NCBI GenBank assembly: GCA_023400405.1
Contig: JAEXFD010000057.1
Span: 93,976-157,975 of the forward strand
From: Pseudomonadota bacterium
GTDB taxonomy: Bacteria; Pseudomonadota; Alphaproteobacteria; Sphingomonadales; Sphingomonadaceae
Reading direction: 5' to 3'
Length of the DNA stretch: 64,000 nucleotides
Part shown: one piece after another, positions 17,611 to 26,161 of the stretch
How positions within the stretch are numbered: the stretch's first letter is position 1
Layout of the letters: every line of letters starts with the position of its first letter
Made by a program: the position numbers and the translations under genes
The notes under the pieces: generated by a model
Told to the model about the DNA's origin: nothing
What the model saw: the letters and a program-made list of their open reading frames with translations, nothing else
The model's database searches: none

Positions 17611-19539
17611 ATGTCCGATTTGCCCAGCACTCCGCTGCTCGATACCGTCGACACCCCCGCCGACCTCCGCCAGCTCAAGCCGAACCAGCTCCGCCAGCTC
17701 GCCGACGAGCTGCGCGCCGAGACGATCAGCGCCGTCGGCACCACTGGCGGGCATCTCGGCTCGGGGCTCGGCGTGGTCGAGCTCACCGTCGCGATCCATT
17801 ATGTGTTCGATACGCCCGAGGACCGGCTGATCTGGGACGTCGGCCACCAATGCTATCCGCACAAGATCCTCACCGGGCGGCGGAATCGCATCCGCACGAT
17901 CCGCCAGGGCGGCGGGCTTTCGGGCTTCACCAAGCGCAGCGAGAGCGAATATGATCCGTTCGGGGCGGCGCACAGCTCGACTTCGATCTCCGCCGCGCTT
18001 GGCTTCGCGATCGCCAACAAGCTGAATGACAAGCCCGGCAAGGCGATCGCCGTGATCGGCGACGGCGCGATGAGCGCCGGCATGGCCTATGAGGCGATGA
18101 ACAATGCCGAGGCGGCGGGCAATCGCCTGGTCGTGATCCTCAACGACAACGACATGTCGATCGCGCCGCCGGTGGGCGGGCTCTCCGCCTATCTCGCGCG
18201 AATGGTCTCCTCGTCCGAATATCTCGGCCTGCGCAACTTCGCCAAGCGCGCGATCCGCCGCATCTCCAAGCGCGTACATGCCGCCGCGGAAAAGGCCGAG
18301 GAATTCGCCCGCGGCATGGCGACGGGCGGCACGCTGTTCGAGGAGCTGGGCTTCTATTATGTCGGCCCGATCGACGGCCATAACCTCGACCATCTGATCC
18401 CGGTGCTCGAAAATGTCCGCGACAGCGAGCAGGGCCCGATCCTCGTCCATGTCGTCACCAAGAAGGGCAAGGGCTATGCCCCGGCCGAGGCGGCGGCGGA
18501 TAAATATCACGGCGTCCAGAAGTTCGACGTGATCACCGGCGCGCAGGACAAGGCGCCGCCGGGACCGCCCGCCTATCAAAACGTCTTCGCCGACCAGCTG
18601 ATCAAGGAAGCCGATGGCGATCCGCGGGTGGTGGCGATCACTGCGGCGATGCCCTCGGGCACCGGGCTCGATCGCTTCGCCAAGGCGCACCCGGACCGCA
18701 CCTTCGACGTCGGCATCGCCGAGCAGCACGCCGTCACCTTCGCCGCCGGCCTCGCCGCGCAGGGCATGCGCCCCTTCTGCGCGATCTATTCGACATTCCT
18801 GCAGCGCGCCTATGACCAGGTCGTCCACGACGTCGCGATCCAGAATCTGCCCGTCCGCTTGGCGATCGATCGCGCCGGGCTGGTCGGCGCGGACGGCGCG
18901 ACTCATGCCGGCACCTTCGACATCACTTATCTGGCGACGCTGCCCAACATGGTGGTGATGGCTGCGGCCGACGAAGCCGAGCTGGTCCACATGACTCACA
19001 CCGCGACGCTCCATGACAGCGGCCCGATCGCGCTGCGCTATCCGCGCGGCAGCGGCACGGGCGTCGCGCTGCCCGAAGTTCCCCAGCGGCTCGAGATCGG
19101 CAAGGGCCGCATCGTCCGCGAAGGCAAGACCGTGGCGATCCTCTCGCTCGGCACCCGGCTCGCCGAGGCGCTCAAGGCCGCGGACGCACTCGAGGCCAAG
19201 GGGCTTTCGACCACCGTCGCCGACCTGCGCTTCGCCAAGCCGCTCGACGAGGAACTGATCCGCCGGCTGCTCACCAGCCACGAAGTCGCGGTGACGATCG
19301 AGGAAGGCGCGATCGGCGGCCTCGGCGCGCATGTGCTGACCCTGGCGAGCGACCAGGGCCTGATCGACGCCGGCCTCAAGCTGCGCACGATGCGCCTGCC
19401 CGACGTGTTTCAGGACCAGGACAAGCCCGAGCTGCAATATGCGGAAGCGGGGCTGAATGCCGACGGCATCGTCGATACCGTGCTCAAGGCGCTGCGCTGG
19501 AACGAAGCCACCACCGCAGGCGGCGGAGCGCGGGCCTAG
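17611..19539 (+). CDS. dxs: 1-deoxy-D-xylulose-5-phosphate synthase
   Basis: The 642-residue thiamine-diphosphate enzyme condenses pyruvate and glyceraldehyde-3-phosphate, the first step of the MEP isoprenoid pathway. TGGHLGSGLGVVELT (His near residue 50), DVGHQCYPHKILTGR, GDGAMSAGMAYEAMNNA and the transketolase IAEQHAVTFAAG motif are all present. The length is normal. Isoprenoid flux links to ispH at 55.3 kb and, in sphingomonads, to carotenoids. The frame is open 15 codons upstream, but the ATG at 17611 gives the normal N-terminus. An 82-base repeat-rich segment follows. Confidence 0.98.
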   Translation: MSDLPSTPLLDTVDTPADLRQLKPNQLRQLADELRAETISAVGTTGGHLGSGLGVVELTVAIHYVFDTPEDRLIWDVGHQCYPHKILTGRRNRIRTIRQGGGLSGFTKRSESEYDPFGAAHSSTSISAALGFAIANKLNDKPGKAIAVIGDGAMSAGMAYEAMNNAEAAGNRLVVILNDNDMSIAPPVGGLSAYLARMVSSSEYLGLRNFAKRAIRRISKRVHAAAEKAEEFARGMATGGTLFEELGFYYVGPIDGHNLDHLIPVLENVRDSEQGPILVHVVTKKGKGYAPAEAAADKYHGVQKFDVITGAQDKAPPGPPAYQNVFADQLIKEADGDPRVVAITAAMPSGTGLDRFAKAHPDRTFDVGIAEQHAVTFAAGLAAQGMRPFCAIYSTFLQRAYDQVVHDVAIQNLPVRLAIDRAGLVGADGATHAGTFDITYLATLPNMVVMAAADEAELVHMTHTATLHDSGPIALRYPRGSGTGVALPEVPQRLEIGKGRIVREGKTVAILSLGTRLAEALKAADALEAKGLSTTVADLRFAKPLDEELIRRLLTSHEVAVTIEEGAIGGLGAHVLTLASDQGLIDAGLKLRTMRLPDVFQDQDKPELQYAEAGLNADGIVDTVLKALRWNEATTAGGGARA

Positions 19540-19572
19540 AGGCCTATCCGTTCGGATTGGGCCGTCTCGCCC

Positions 19573-19657
19573 CGTTCGCCCTGAGCTTGTCGAAGCGCCG
19601 TCCTGCTACGATCGGCTGAGGAAACAACACCGCCCTTCGACAAGCTCAGGGCGAACG
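19573..19657. repeat. Dispersed palindromic repeat, family A (perfect 23-bp arms)
   Basis: CGTTCGCCCTGAGCTTGTCG-AAG at 19573-19595 is repeated as its exact reverse complement at 19635-19657, with 39 unique bases between. The same arms occur at 51009-51099 and, degenerate, at 56254-56337. It sits between dxs and a convergent gene, where it could also stop transcription from both sides. Confidence 0.9.
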
Positions 19658-19721
19658 GTCTGGATCAATCGTCTCGCGCGTCTCCGGACCGAGCCGGTCG
19701 CGAGCGCCGTCGAATTAGCCT

Positions 19722-20618
19722 TTAGGCGGCCGTGCCGCGCGCGAGGTTGCGCAGCGTGGCGAGCGCTTCTTCGAGGCCGCGCGACTGTTCGACGCGCTTG
19801 GCCGGCACGGGTGCCGGAGTCGCGAACCCCGAACGGCCCACGCCGCGCTCGAGCCGGTCGAGCAGCGCATGGACCGACGCCTCGGTTTCCGGGCGCGCGA
19901 TCGGTTCGGCGGCGGCAGCGGGCCGGCGGGCGGCCGGCTTGGGCCGCACTGGCGGCTTGAGCTCGAAGACTTCGAACCGCTCGCCCGCGTCGAACACGGT
20001 CGGGCGCGGCGCGGGGCGGAGCGGGGCAACCGGCATGGCGGGCGCCGCCGGCTGGGCCGGGATCGCGCCCGGATCATAGGCCGAGAGCGGCTGGTCGAGA
20101 TCGGCAGGCAGCGCCTGCTCGCTCGGGCGTGAAATCGGCAGCGGCGTGGCCTCGGCGACCGGCTTGCGAAGGGGCAGGATCACCTGGGACTCCGGTTCGG
20201 GGGATGGCGCAGCGGCAGGCGCCGCGCGGACTTCGAGAAAGGGCATGCCGAGATCGCGGGTGGCGAGCAGCGGCGGGCGCGGCGGCGCATCGGGATGCGC
20301 GTCGGCGCGGCGGAGCACCGGCATCGGCACTGCCTGAGCGTCCGCGCTCTCCGCCTCGCCGGGGCCGAGCACGATGCCGCGCGAGCCGAGCAGGATGAAG
20401 GCGCAGAGCCAGGAAAAGGCGCCGACGAAGCCGCCCAGGCCGAGCGCCAGCAGGACGCGCGCGGTGGCGCCGAGCGGCGGTTCGGCTGCCGCGATCACCG
20501 AAGGCAGTCCCGCGTCCGTCACCAGCGCTTCGAGCGTGTCAGCCGGCGCGGCGACGATGCCGAGTGCCGTCAGCACGCCCAGCACCAGCGCGATCGTCGG
20601 CGCCAGCGGCAGGTTCAT
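19722..20618 (-). CDS. Membrane-anchored proline/alanine-rich protein of unknown function
   Basis: This 298-residue protein has two N-terminal transmembrane helices (about 7-25 and 55-78), followed by a long Pro/Ala-rich cytoplasmic or periplasmic stretch. It ends in a short helical C-terminus (VHALLDRLERGVG ... LEEALATLRNLARG). The ATG overlaps the stop of the exosortase-associated glycosyltransferase (ATGA), so it is translated after it. A role in the XrtA exopolysaccharide system is suggested by this coupling only. Confidence 0.7.
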   Translation of the reverse strand: MNLPLAPTIALVLGVLTALGIVAAPADTLEALVTDAGLPSVIAAAEPPLGATARVLLALGLGGFVGAFSWLCAFILLGSRGIVLGPGEAESADAQAVPMPVLRRADAHPDAPPRPPLLATRDLGMPFLEVRAAPAAAPSPEPESQVILPLRKPVAEATPLPISRPSEQALPADLDQPLSAYDPGAIPAQPAAPAMPVAPLRPAPRPTVFDAGERFEVFELKPPVRPKPAARRPAAAAEPIARPETEASVHALLDRLERGVGRSGFATPAPVPAKRVEQSRGLEEALATLRNLARGTAA

Positions 20619-21856
20619 GCCCGCACCCGTGCGGAAGGGAATCGCGACTCGCGCATGCGGGCGATTGTGCCGAGCTTTTGGTAAACGGATTCATAACGAC
20701 CCACGTTCACCGCCCAGCTCCGCTCGGTTTCGACGAAAGACCGGGCTCGTTCCCGGCGGGAGTCCCAAGCGTCGCGCCGCGCGAACAGTTCCGCCACCGA
20801 AGCGGCCAGCGCCGCAGGATCGTCGGGCGCGAACAGCGTGCCGGTCTCGCCGTCGCGGATCAGCTCGCGGTGCCCGCCCACGTCGGATGCCGCAACCAGC
20901 CGGCGCTGCGCCATCGCTTCCAAAGGCTTGAGCGGAGTCACCAGATCGGTGAGCCGCATATGCTTCCGCGGATAAACGAGAACGTCCACAATGCTATAAT
21001 AGCGCTCGACCTGCTGGTGCGGCACCCGGCCGACGAATTGGATGCGATCGGCCACCGGCGAGGCCTCGGCCTGCGCCCGCAGCGCCGCCTCCATCGGTCC
21101 GCCGCCGACCATCACCAGCTGCATCGCCGGCCGTGCCGCGACCAGCGCCGGCATCGCCGCAATCAGCCCGTCCAGCCCCTCATAATCGTAGAAGCTGCCG
21201 ATGAAGCCGATCGTCTCGGCGCCGAGCAGCCCGAGTTCGGCGGCCAGTCCCTGGTCATAGGGCAGCGGCTCGCCGAACAGGGTGAGGTCGACGCCGTTGG
21301 GCGAGATCATGATCTTGTCGCCGTCGATCCCGCGCGCGACCAGGTCGCGCTTCAGTCCCTCGCAGATCACTGCCACGGCATCGGCCTGGCGCACCGCCCG
21401 CGTCTCGAGCGCCCGCGTCGCGCGATATTTGAGGCTGCCCTCGCGCCCCGTGCCGTTGCCGACCGCGGCATCCTCCCAAAAAGCGCGGATCTCGTAGAGC
21501 AGGGGCAGGCCGAGCCGGTTCGCCACGCGCTGCGCGGCCATCGCGTCGAGCACTGGCGAATGGGCGTGGAGGATCTCGGGCCGCCATTCGCGTGCCACCG
21601 CCTCGATCCGCCGCGCGAACGCCGCGACCTCGCGCAACTCGCCGATCACCGGCGGCCCCGAATTGACGCGCGGAGTGCGGAAGAAGCGGATGCCGTCGAA
21701 CGTCTCCTCGTCGGCATCGAACTTGCCATGCCGCGGCCCGGTCACCGCCGCCACGTCCCAGCCGCGCGCCATCTGCGCCTTGAGGATCGCGCGGGTGCGG
21801 AACGTGTAGCCGCTGTGCAGCGGCAGGCCGTGATCGAGGACATGGAGGATCCGCAT
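20615..21856 (-). CDS. Glycosyltransferase, exosortase A system-associated (TIGR04063 type)
   Basis: This 413-residue GT4-family protein begins with MRILHVLDHGLPLHSGYT, the signature of the glycosyltransferase found in PEP-CTERM/XrtA exopolysaccharide loci. A nucleotide-sugar-binding region follows (MISPNGVDL, GFIGSFYDYEG, PYRK-like YPRKHMRLTDLVTPLKP). The ATG at 21856 matches the family start; an upstream in-frame start would add eight residues. It is divergent from the 48-residue protein and O-ligase, and is translationally coupled to the next minus-strand gene. Confidence 0.88.
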   Translation of the reverse strand: MRILHVLDHGLPLHSGYTFRTRAILKAQMARGWDVAAVTGPRHGKFDADEETFDGIRFFRTPRVNSGPPVIGELREVAAFARRIEAVAREWRPEILHAHSPVLDAMAAQRVANRLGLPLLYEIRAFWEDAAVGNGTGREGSLKYRATRALETRAVRQADAVAVICEGLKRDLVARGIDGDKIMISPNGVDLTLFGEPLPYDQGLAAELGLLGAETIGFIGSFYDYEGLDGLIAAMPALVAARPAMQLVMVGGGPMEAALRAQAEASPVADRIQFVGRVPHQQVERYYSIVDVLVYPRKHMRLTDLVTPLKPLEAMAQRRLVAASDVGGHRELIRDGETGTLFAPDDPAALAASVAELFARRDAWDSRRERARSFVETERSWAVNVGRYESVYQKLGTIARMRESRFPSARVRA

Positions 21857-21941
21857 GCCCCCGCCCTGCCACGCCAGCACTTAACGCGGCGTCAACCGCA
21901 GCGGGTTAGGAATGAACTCAGGAAGGAGCGCGGGTACCCCG

Positions 21942-22088
21942 ATGATCGACAATTTCGCGCTGGGGATCAGCCACGGGCTGATGCTGCTCGCCGCCTTCCT
22001 GCTGCTGCGCCGCCCGGACCTCGACGACGAGTCGCAGCCGGCCGAGGACAAGGGCAAGAAGCGCCGCTGGGGCAAGCCCGGTGCGTGA
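21942..22088 (+). CDS. 48-residue membrane protein at the head of the XrtA O-ligase operon
   Basis: This short frame reads MIDNFALGISHGLMLLAAFL and then LLRRPDLDDE, followed by a charged tail ending GKKRRWGKPGA. It has one hydrophobic helix (about 10-22), preceded by GGAAGGAG (spacing about 13). Its TGA overlaps the GTG of the O-ligase gene by 8 bases, arguing for translational coupling. I believe similar tiny proteins occur at this position in other sphingomonad XrtA loci, but cannot check. The function is unknown. Confidence 0.6.
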   Translation: MIDNFALGISHGLMLLAAFLLLRRPDLDDESQPAEDKGKKRRWGKPGA

Positions 22089-23433
22089 CCTCGCCTTTAT
22101 CGGCTTCCTGCTCGCACTGTTCGGGATGGGCTTTCGCAAGCCGTTCCTGTTCGTGCTCGCCTATGCCTATATCGACATCGTCTCGCCGCAGCGGCTGACG
22201 TACCTCCTGCTCAATTCGATGCCGATCTCGCTGATCGCCGTGGCGCTGGCGGTGCTCGGCTGGGCGGCGATGGACGACAAGAAGGACGTGCGCATCGCCC
22301 CGCGCCAGGGGCTGATCCTGCTGCTCCTCGCCTATTGCTTCTACACCACGCTCAACGCCGATTTCAAAGTCGAGGCGCTCGACAAATGGGATTGGGTCTG
22401 GAAGGCGCTGGCCTTCGCCGCCTTCCTGCCGCTCACTTTGCGCACCAAGCTGCGCATCGAGAGCCTGCTGCTCTTCATGATCCTTTCGGCCGCCTCGATC
22501 ATCATCGTCGGCGGGATCAAGACGCTGGGATCGGGCGGCGGCTATGGCGAACTCAACCTGATGGTCGCCAACAATTCGGGCCTGTACGAAGGCTCGACCA
22601 TCTCCACCGTGGCGATCGCGATCATCCCGCTGATCGTCTGGTTCACGCGCTTCGGCACGATCTTCCCGCCCGATTGGAAGGTGAAGGCGTTCTGCTATGC
22701 GCTTATCTTCGCGTGCCTGCTGATCCCGGTCGGCACCTCCACCCGCACCGGCCTGCTCTGCATCGGCCTGCTCGCGCTGCTGATGATCCGCGATACCAAG
22801 CGCAAGGTCGTCTATCTCGCCGCGCTCGGCTGCCTCGGCCTCGCCGCCGTGCCCTTCCTCCCCTCCTCGTTCACCGAGCGGATGGGCACGATCAAGACCT
22901 ATCAGGCCGATGCCTCGGCCTCGACCCGGCTCGCGGTGTGGCAGTGGACGATGGACTATGTGAAGACCCATCCGATGGGCGGCGGCTTCGAGGCCTATCG
23001 CCAGAACCGCATCCGCTACGAAAAGGTCGCCGTGGAAGGCGAAGGCGCCGGCCAGACCAAGGTCGATCGCAGCCTGGAAGTCGATCAGGCGCGCGCCTAT
23101 CACAGCGCCTATTTCGAAATGCTCGGCGAACAGGGCTATCCCGGCCTCGCGATCTGGCTGCTGATCAACCTGATCGGCATCGTGCGCATGGAAGTGCTGC
23201 GCCAGCGCTATCGCCGGCCCGAGCCGGGGCAGGAATGGATCGCCCCGCTCGCCTCGGCGCTGCAGAACGCGCACATCGTCTACATGCTCGGCGCGACCTT
23301 CATCGCGATCGCCTTCCAGCCCTTCGTCTATATGCTGATCGGCGCCCAGATCGGGCTCGACACCTATTGCGCCCGCAAGCGCGCCGAGCGCGACTGGCGG
23401 CCGCTGCGCAGGGCGAAGCCGGCGCTGGCATGA
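22081..23433 (+). CDS. Putative O-glycosylation ligase, exosortase A system-associated (TIGR03097 type)
   Basis: This 450-residue polytopic inner-membrane protein has about 11 TM helices and the Wzy/WaaL-type C-terminal loop (QARAYHSAYFEMLGEQGYPG, about 337-356). In XrtA loci it is thought to ligate or polymerise polysaccharide onto targets in the periplasm. The GTG at 22081 overlaps the preceding tiny gene, and the ATG of the acyltransferase overlaps its stop (ATGA). It belongs with the divergent glycosyltransferase. The exosortase itself and PEP-CTERM substrates are not in the window. Confidence 0.88.
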   Translation: MRDLAFIGFLLALFGMGFRKPFLFVLAYAYIDIVSPQRLTYLLLNSMPISLIAVALAVLGWAAMDDKKDVRIAPRQGLILLLLAYCFYTTLNADFKVEALDKWDWVWKALAFAAFLPLTLRTKLRIESLLLFMILSAASIIIVGGIKTLGSGGGYGELNLMVANNSGLYEGSTISTVAIAIIPLIVWFTRFGTIFPPDWKVKAFCYALIFACLLIPVGTSTRTGLLCIGLLALLMIRDTKRKVVYLAALGCLGLAAVPFLPSSFTERMGTIKTYQADASASTRLAVWQWTMDYVKTHPMGGGFEAYRQNRIRYEKVAVEGEGAGQTKVDRSLEVDQARAYHSAYFEMLGEQGYPGLAIWLLINLIGIVRMEVLRQRYRRPEPGQEWIAPLASALQNAHIVYMLGATFIAIAFQPFVYMLIGAQIGLDTYCARKRAERDWRPLRRAKPALA

Positions 23434-24524
23434 CGGGCGAGCTCAGGGCCCTCACCAGCGTGCGCGGGATCGCCGCGTGGTTCGTCGTGCTCTTCCACAT
23501 CCGCAAGTGGATCGCCGGGCTGCCCGAAGCCGCGCTGGCGGTGCTCGCCAAGGGCTATCTCGCGGTCGATTTCTTCTTCCTGCTCTCCGGCTTCGTCATC
23601 TGGATGAGCTATGCCGAGCGCATCCGCAGCGGCGGCCTCGCCGCAATCCCCGGCTTTCTCCAGCGCCGCGTCGCGCGGATCTGGCCGCTGCACTTGTTCA
23701 TGCTCGGCTTCGCGGTAGCCCTCGCGCTGGCCCTGGCGCTGACCGGCCGGGCGAGCGACCATTTCCCCTGGCACGAGCTGCCGCTGCACCTGCTGCTGCT
23801 CCAGAATTGGGGCTTCACTTCCGCGCTGACCTGGAACGATCCGGCCTGGTCGATCTCGTGCGAGCTTGCCGCCTATCTGCTCTTCCCGCTGCTCGCACTC
23901 GCGATCGACTGGCGGCGGGTGCCGAGCTGGGCCGTGGTCGCCGCGATCGCCGGCCTGCTCGCGTTGCTGCATGCCGTCTTCGCCAGCCACGGCGCCACCG
24001 CGCTGGGCCAGGCGATCCCCAGCCTCGGCCTCATCCGCTGCATCCTCGAATTCGCCAGCGGCACCGCCGTCGCCGCGCTCTGGCTGCGCTGGCGGGAGCG
24101 CTGGCGCCTCCCCGCCGTCGGCGCGTTGCTCACCGCCGTCGCGCTGTTCGTCGCCTGGTCCGCCGGCCTGGCCGAGACGCTCGCCGTGCCCCCCGCCTTC
24201 GCCGCCATGCTGCTCTTCCTCGCGTTGACGTCAGGTCGCAACGGCAACCCGCTCGAAGCCGCCCCACTCCACGCCCTCGGCGAGATCAGCTACGCGACCT
24301 ACCTGTCGCACTATCTCCTGTGGTTCGCGTTCAAGCTCGCCTTCGTCCCGGACGCGCATGCCGTCGGCTGGCCGCTGATCGCGGCGTTCCTGCTGCTCGT
24401 CCTCGCCAGCTCGGCGGCGCTCTACCATGGGGTCGAGCGCCCCGCGCAGCGCTGGGTCAATCGGCTTCGTCTTCCCCAGCCTCGCTCGCCACCGAACGCA
24501 GCGCCGCGATCACCGCGCGGTTGA
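23430..24524 (+). CDS. Acyltransferase-3 family membrane protein
   Basis: This 364-residue protein with about ten TM helices belongs to the family that O-acetylates surface polysaccharides or lipids from the cytoplasmic acyl donor. Motifs are SVRGIAAWFVVLFHI (about 9-23, with the conserved His), VDFFFLLSGFVIW, and QRRVARIWPLH. It starts as ATGA over the O-ligase stop, so it likely decorates the XrtA polysaccharide. Its 3' end overlaps the convergent DJ-1/PfpI gene by 68 bases, so the last 20 or so residues are read antisense to that gene. Confidence 0.88.
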   Translation: MTGELRALTSVRGIAAWFVVLFHIRKWIAGLPEAALAVLAKGYLAVDFFFLLSGFVIWMSYAERIRSGGLAAIPGFLQRRVARIWPLHLFMLGFAVALALALALTGRASDHFPWHELPLHLLLLQNWGFTSALTWNDPAWSISCELAAYLLFPLLALAIDWRRVPSWAVVAAIAGLLALLHAVFASHGATALGQAIPSLGLIRCILEFASGTAVAALWLRWRERWRLPAVGALLTAVALFVAWSAGLAETLAVPPAFAAMLLFLALTSGRNGNPLEAAPLHALGEISYATYLSHYLLWFAFKLAFVPDAHAVGWPLIAAFLLLVLASSAALYHGVERPAQRWVNRLRLPQPRSPPNAAPRSPRG

Positions 24525-25026
24525 AGGCGGGGATGTCGTCGGGCTTGCGGCTGGTGATGAGGTTGTCGTCGACCACCACTTCCTCATCGACCACGTCGGC
24601 GCCAGCATTGGCGAGGTCGGTGCGCACCGAAGGCCAGCTCGTCGCGCGCCGGCCATCGACCACGTCGGCCTCGACCAGCAGCCAGGGCGCATGGCAGATC
24701 GCCGCGACGATCTTGTCGTCGTCCATGAACTCGCCGACGATCTCCACCGCGCGCTCGTTCATCCTCAGCTTGTCCGGATTGCCGACGCCGCCCGGCAGCA
24801 CCAGCGCGTCGTAATCGGCGCTATCCACCGCATCGATCGTCGTGTCCGGCGTGATGCTCTCGCCCTTCTCGCCCTGCTTCTCGCCGGTGATCGGATCGGT
24901 CTTCAGCGAGGCCAGCGTCACTTGCACGCCGGCGTCGATCAGCGCCTGACGCGGCTGCATCAGCTCGTCCTGCTCGAAGCCGTCGGTCGCCATCATCAGC
25001 ACGCGCATTTGAGTGAGGTCGGTCAT
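24457..25026 (-). CDS. DJ-1/PfpI-family (class I glutamine amidotransferase-like) protein
   Basis: This 189-residue cytoplasmic protein has VLMMATDGFEQDEL at the N-terminus (the Glu that activates the nucleophile), ALVLPGGVGNP and AICHAPWLLVEAD with the nucleophile Cys. These are features of the YhbO/PfpI deglycase-chaperone group linked to oxidative and carbonyl stress. The second of two adjacent ATGs (25026) is preferred, since GGGAGA lies six bases ahead of it. It is convergent and overlapping with the acyltransferase, and is divergent from topoisomerase IB. Confidence 0.9.
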   Translation of the reverse strand: MTDLTQMRVLMMATDGFEQDELMQPRQALIDAGVQVTLASLKTDPITGEKQGEKGESITPDTTIDAVDSADYDALVLPGGVGNPDKLRMNERAVEIVGEFMDDDKIVAAICHAPWLLVEADVVDGRRATSWPSVRTDLANAGADVVDEEVVVDDNLITSRKPDDIPAFNRAVIAALRSVASEAGEDEAD

Positions 25027-25129
25027 CGTCATTCTCCCGGAGAGTCAGCGACCTGAACCGGCCGCGCGTCCCGCGGTTCCGGAACGAAGCGACGGGACGC
25101 GCATTGACTGCGGCACCGCGAGGAGGCCC

Positions 25130-26161
25130 ATGACCAGCGAGACGCACAGCGATCCGATCGTCTATGTCGATGATCACCAGCCCGGCATCACCCGCCGCAA
25201 GATGCGCCACGGCTGGGGCTATTGGGACGCCGAGGGACATCGCATCACGAACCGCGACGAGATCGACCGGCTCAATGCGATCGGCCTGCCCCCCGCCTAT
25301 CGCGACGCCTGGTTCTGTCCCGATGCCAACGGCCATATCCAGGCGGTCGGCTGGGACGAGAAGGGCCGCAAGCAGTATCGCTATCACACCGGCTTTCGCG
25401 AAGCGCAGGAGGCGGCGAAGTACGATCGCTGCGGCAGCTTCGGCGCGCATTTGCCCAAGCTGCGCGCCCGGGTCGAACGCGACCTCAAGCTGCGCGGCCT
25501 GTGCCGCGAAAAGGCCGTCGCCGCCGTCGTCCGCCTGCTCGATCTCGGCACGATCCGCGTCGGCAACGAACAATATGCCCAGGCCAACAAGAGCTTCGGC
25601 GCCACGACGTTGCGCAAGCGCCACGCCAAGGTGAAGGGCAGCACGCTGAAGCTCCAGTTCCGCGCCAAATCGGGCAAGCTGCGCATCATGACGATCACCG
25701 ACGGCTCGCTCAGCCGCTTCGTCAAGAAATGCCAGGACCTGCCCGGCCAGCACCTGTTCCGCTGGGTCGACGAGCATGGCGAGACGCACCCCGTCACCTC
25801 GACCGACGTCAACGCCTATATCCGCGAAGCGACCGGCGAGGACTTCACCGCCAAGCATTTCCGCACCTGGGGCGCCAGCGTGATCGCGTTCGAGGCGCTT
25901 GCCTGTTCGCCCGCCTATATTGGCATCAAGGCGATGCTTGAGCCGGTGACGGAGGCGCTGGGCAACACGCCGTCGATCGCCCGCAAATCCTATGTCCATC
26001 CCGCGCTGGTCGCGCTCGCCAAGGATCGCCAGGCCCAGGCAAGCTTTCGTGAGGGGCTCCACTTGCCGCGCACCTCGCGCTATCTGAACCGATACGAGCG
26101 CGGCTTGGTCGCCTTCCTCCAGGGCCTCGCCACCGATCACCAGCCCCGAAAGGCCGCATGA
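25130..26161 (+). CDS. DNA topoisomerase IB (poxvirus/eukaryotic type)
   Basis: The 343-residue enzyme relaxes supercoils through a 3'-phosphotyrosine intermediate. Catalytic residues are visible: RVGNEQYAQANKSFGATTL (first Arg region), KLRIM, the HFRTWGASV segment (Arg/His) and Tyr288 in KSYVHP. The family is widespread in soil alphaproteobacteria, often beside stress genes, as here between a DJ-1 protein and an MscS channel. AGGAGG precedes the ATG at 25130. Its stop overlaps the MscS ATG (ATGA). Confidence 0.93.
   Translation: MTSETHSDPIVYVDDHQPGITRRKMRHGWGYWDAEGHRITNRDEIDRLNAIGLPPAYRDAWFCPDANGHIQAVGWDEKGRKQYRYHTGFREAQEAAKYDRCGSFGAHLPKLRARVERDLKLRGLCREKAVAAVVRLLDLGTIRVGNEQYAQANKSFGATTLRKRHAKVKGSTLKLQFRAKSGKLRIMTITDGSLSRFVKKCQDLPGQHLFRWVDEHGETHPVTSTDVNAYIREATGEDFTAKHFRTWGASVIAFEALACSPAYIGIKAMLEPVTEALGNTPSIARKSYVHPALVALAKDRQAQASFREGLHLPRTSRYLNRYERGLVAFLQGLATDHQPRKAA

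Noticed and set aside
17353..19437. 694-codon open frame on the minus strand
   Set aside because: It is antisense to dxs, whose motifs are complete.
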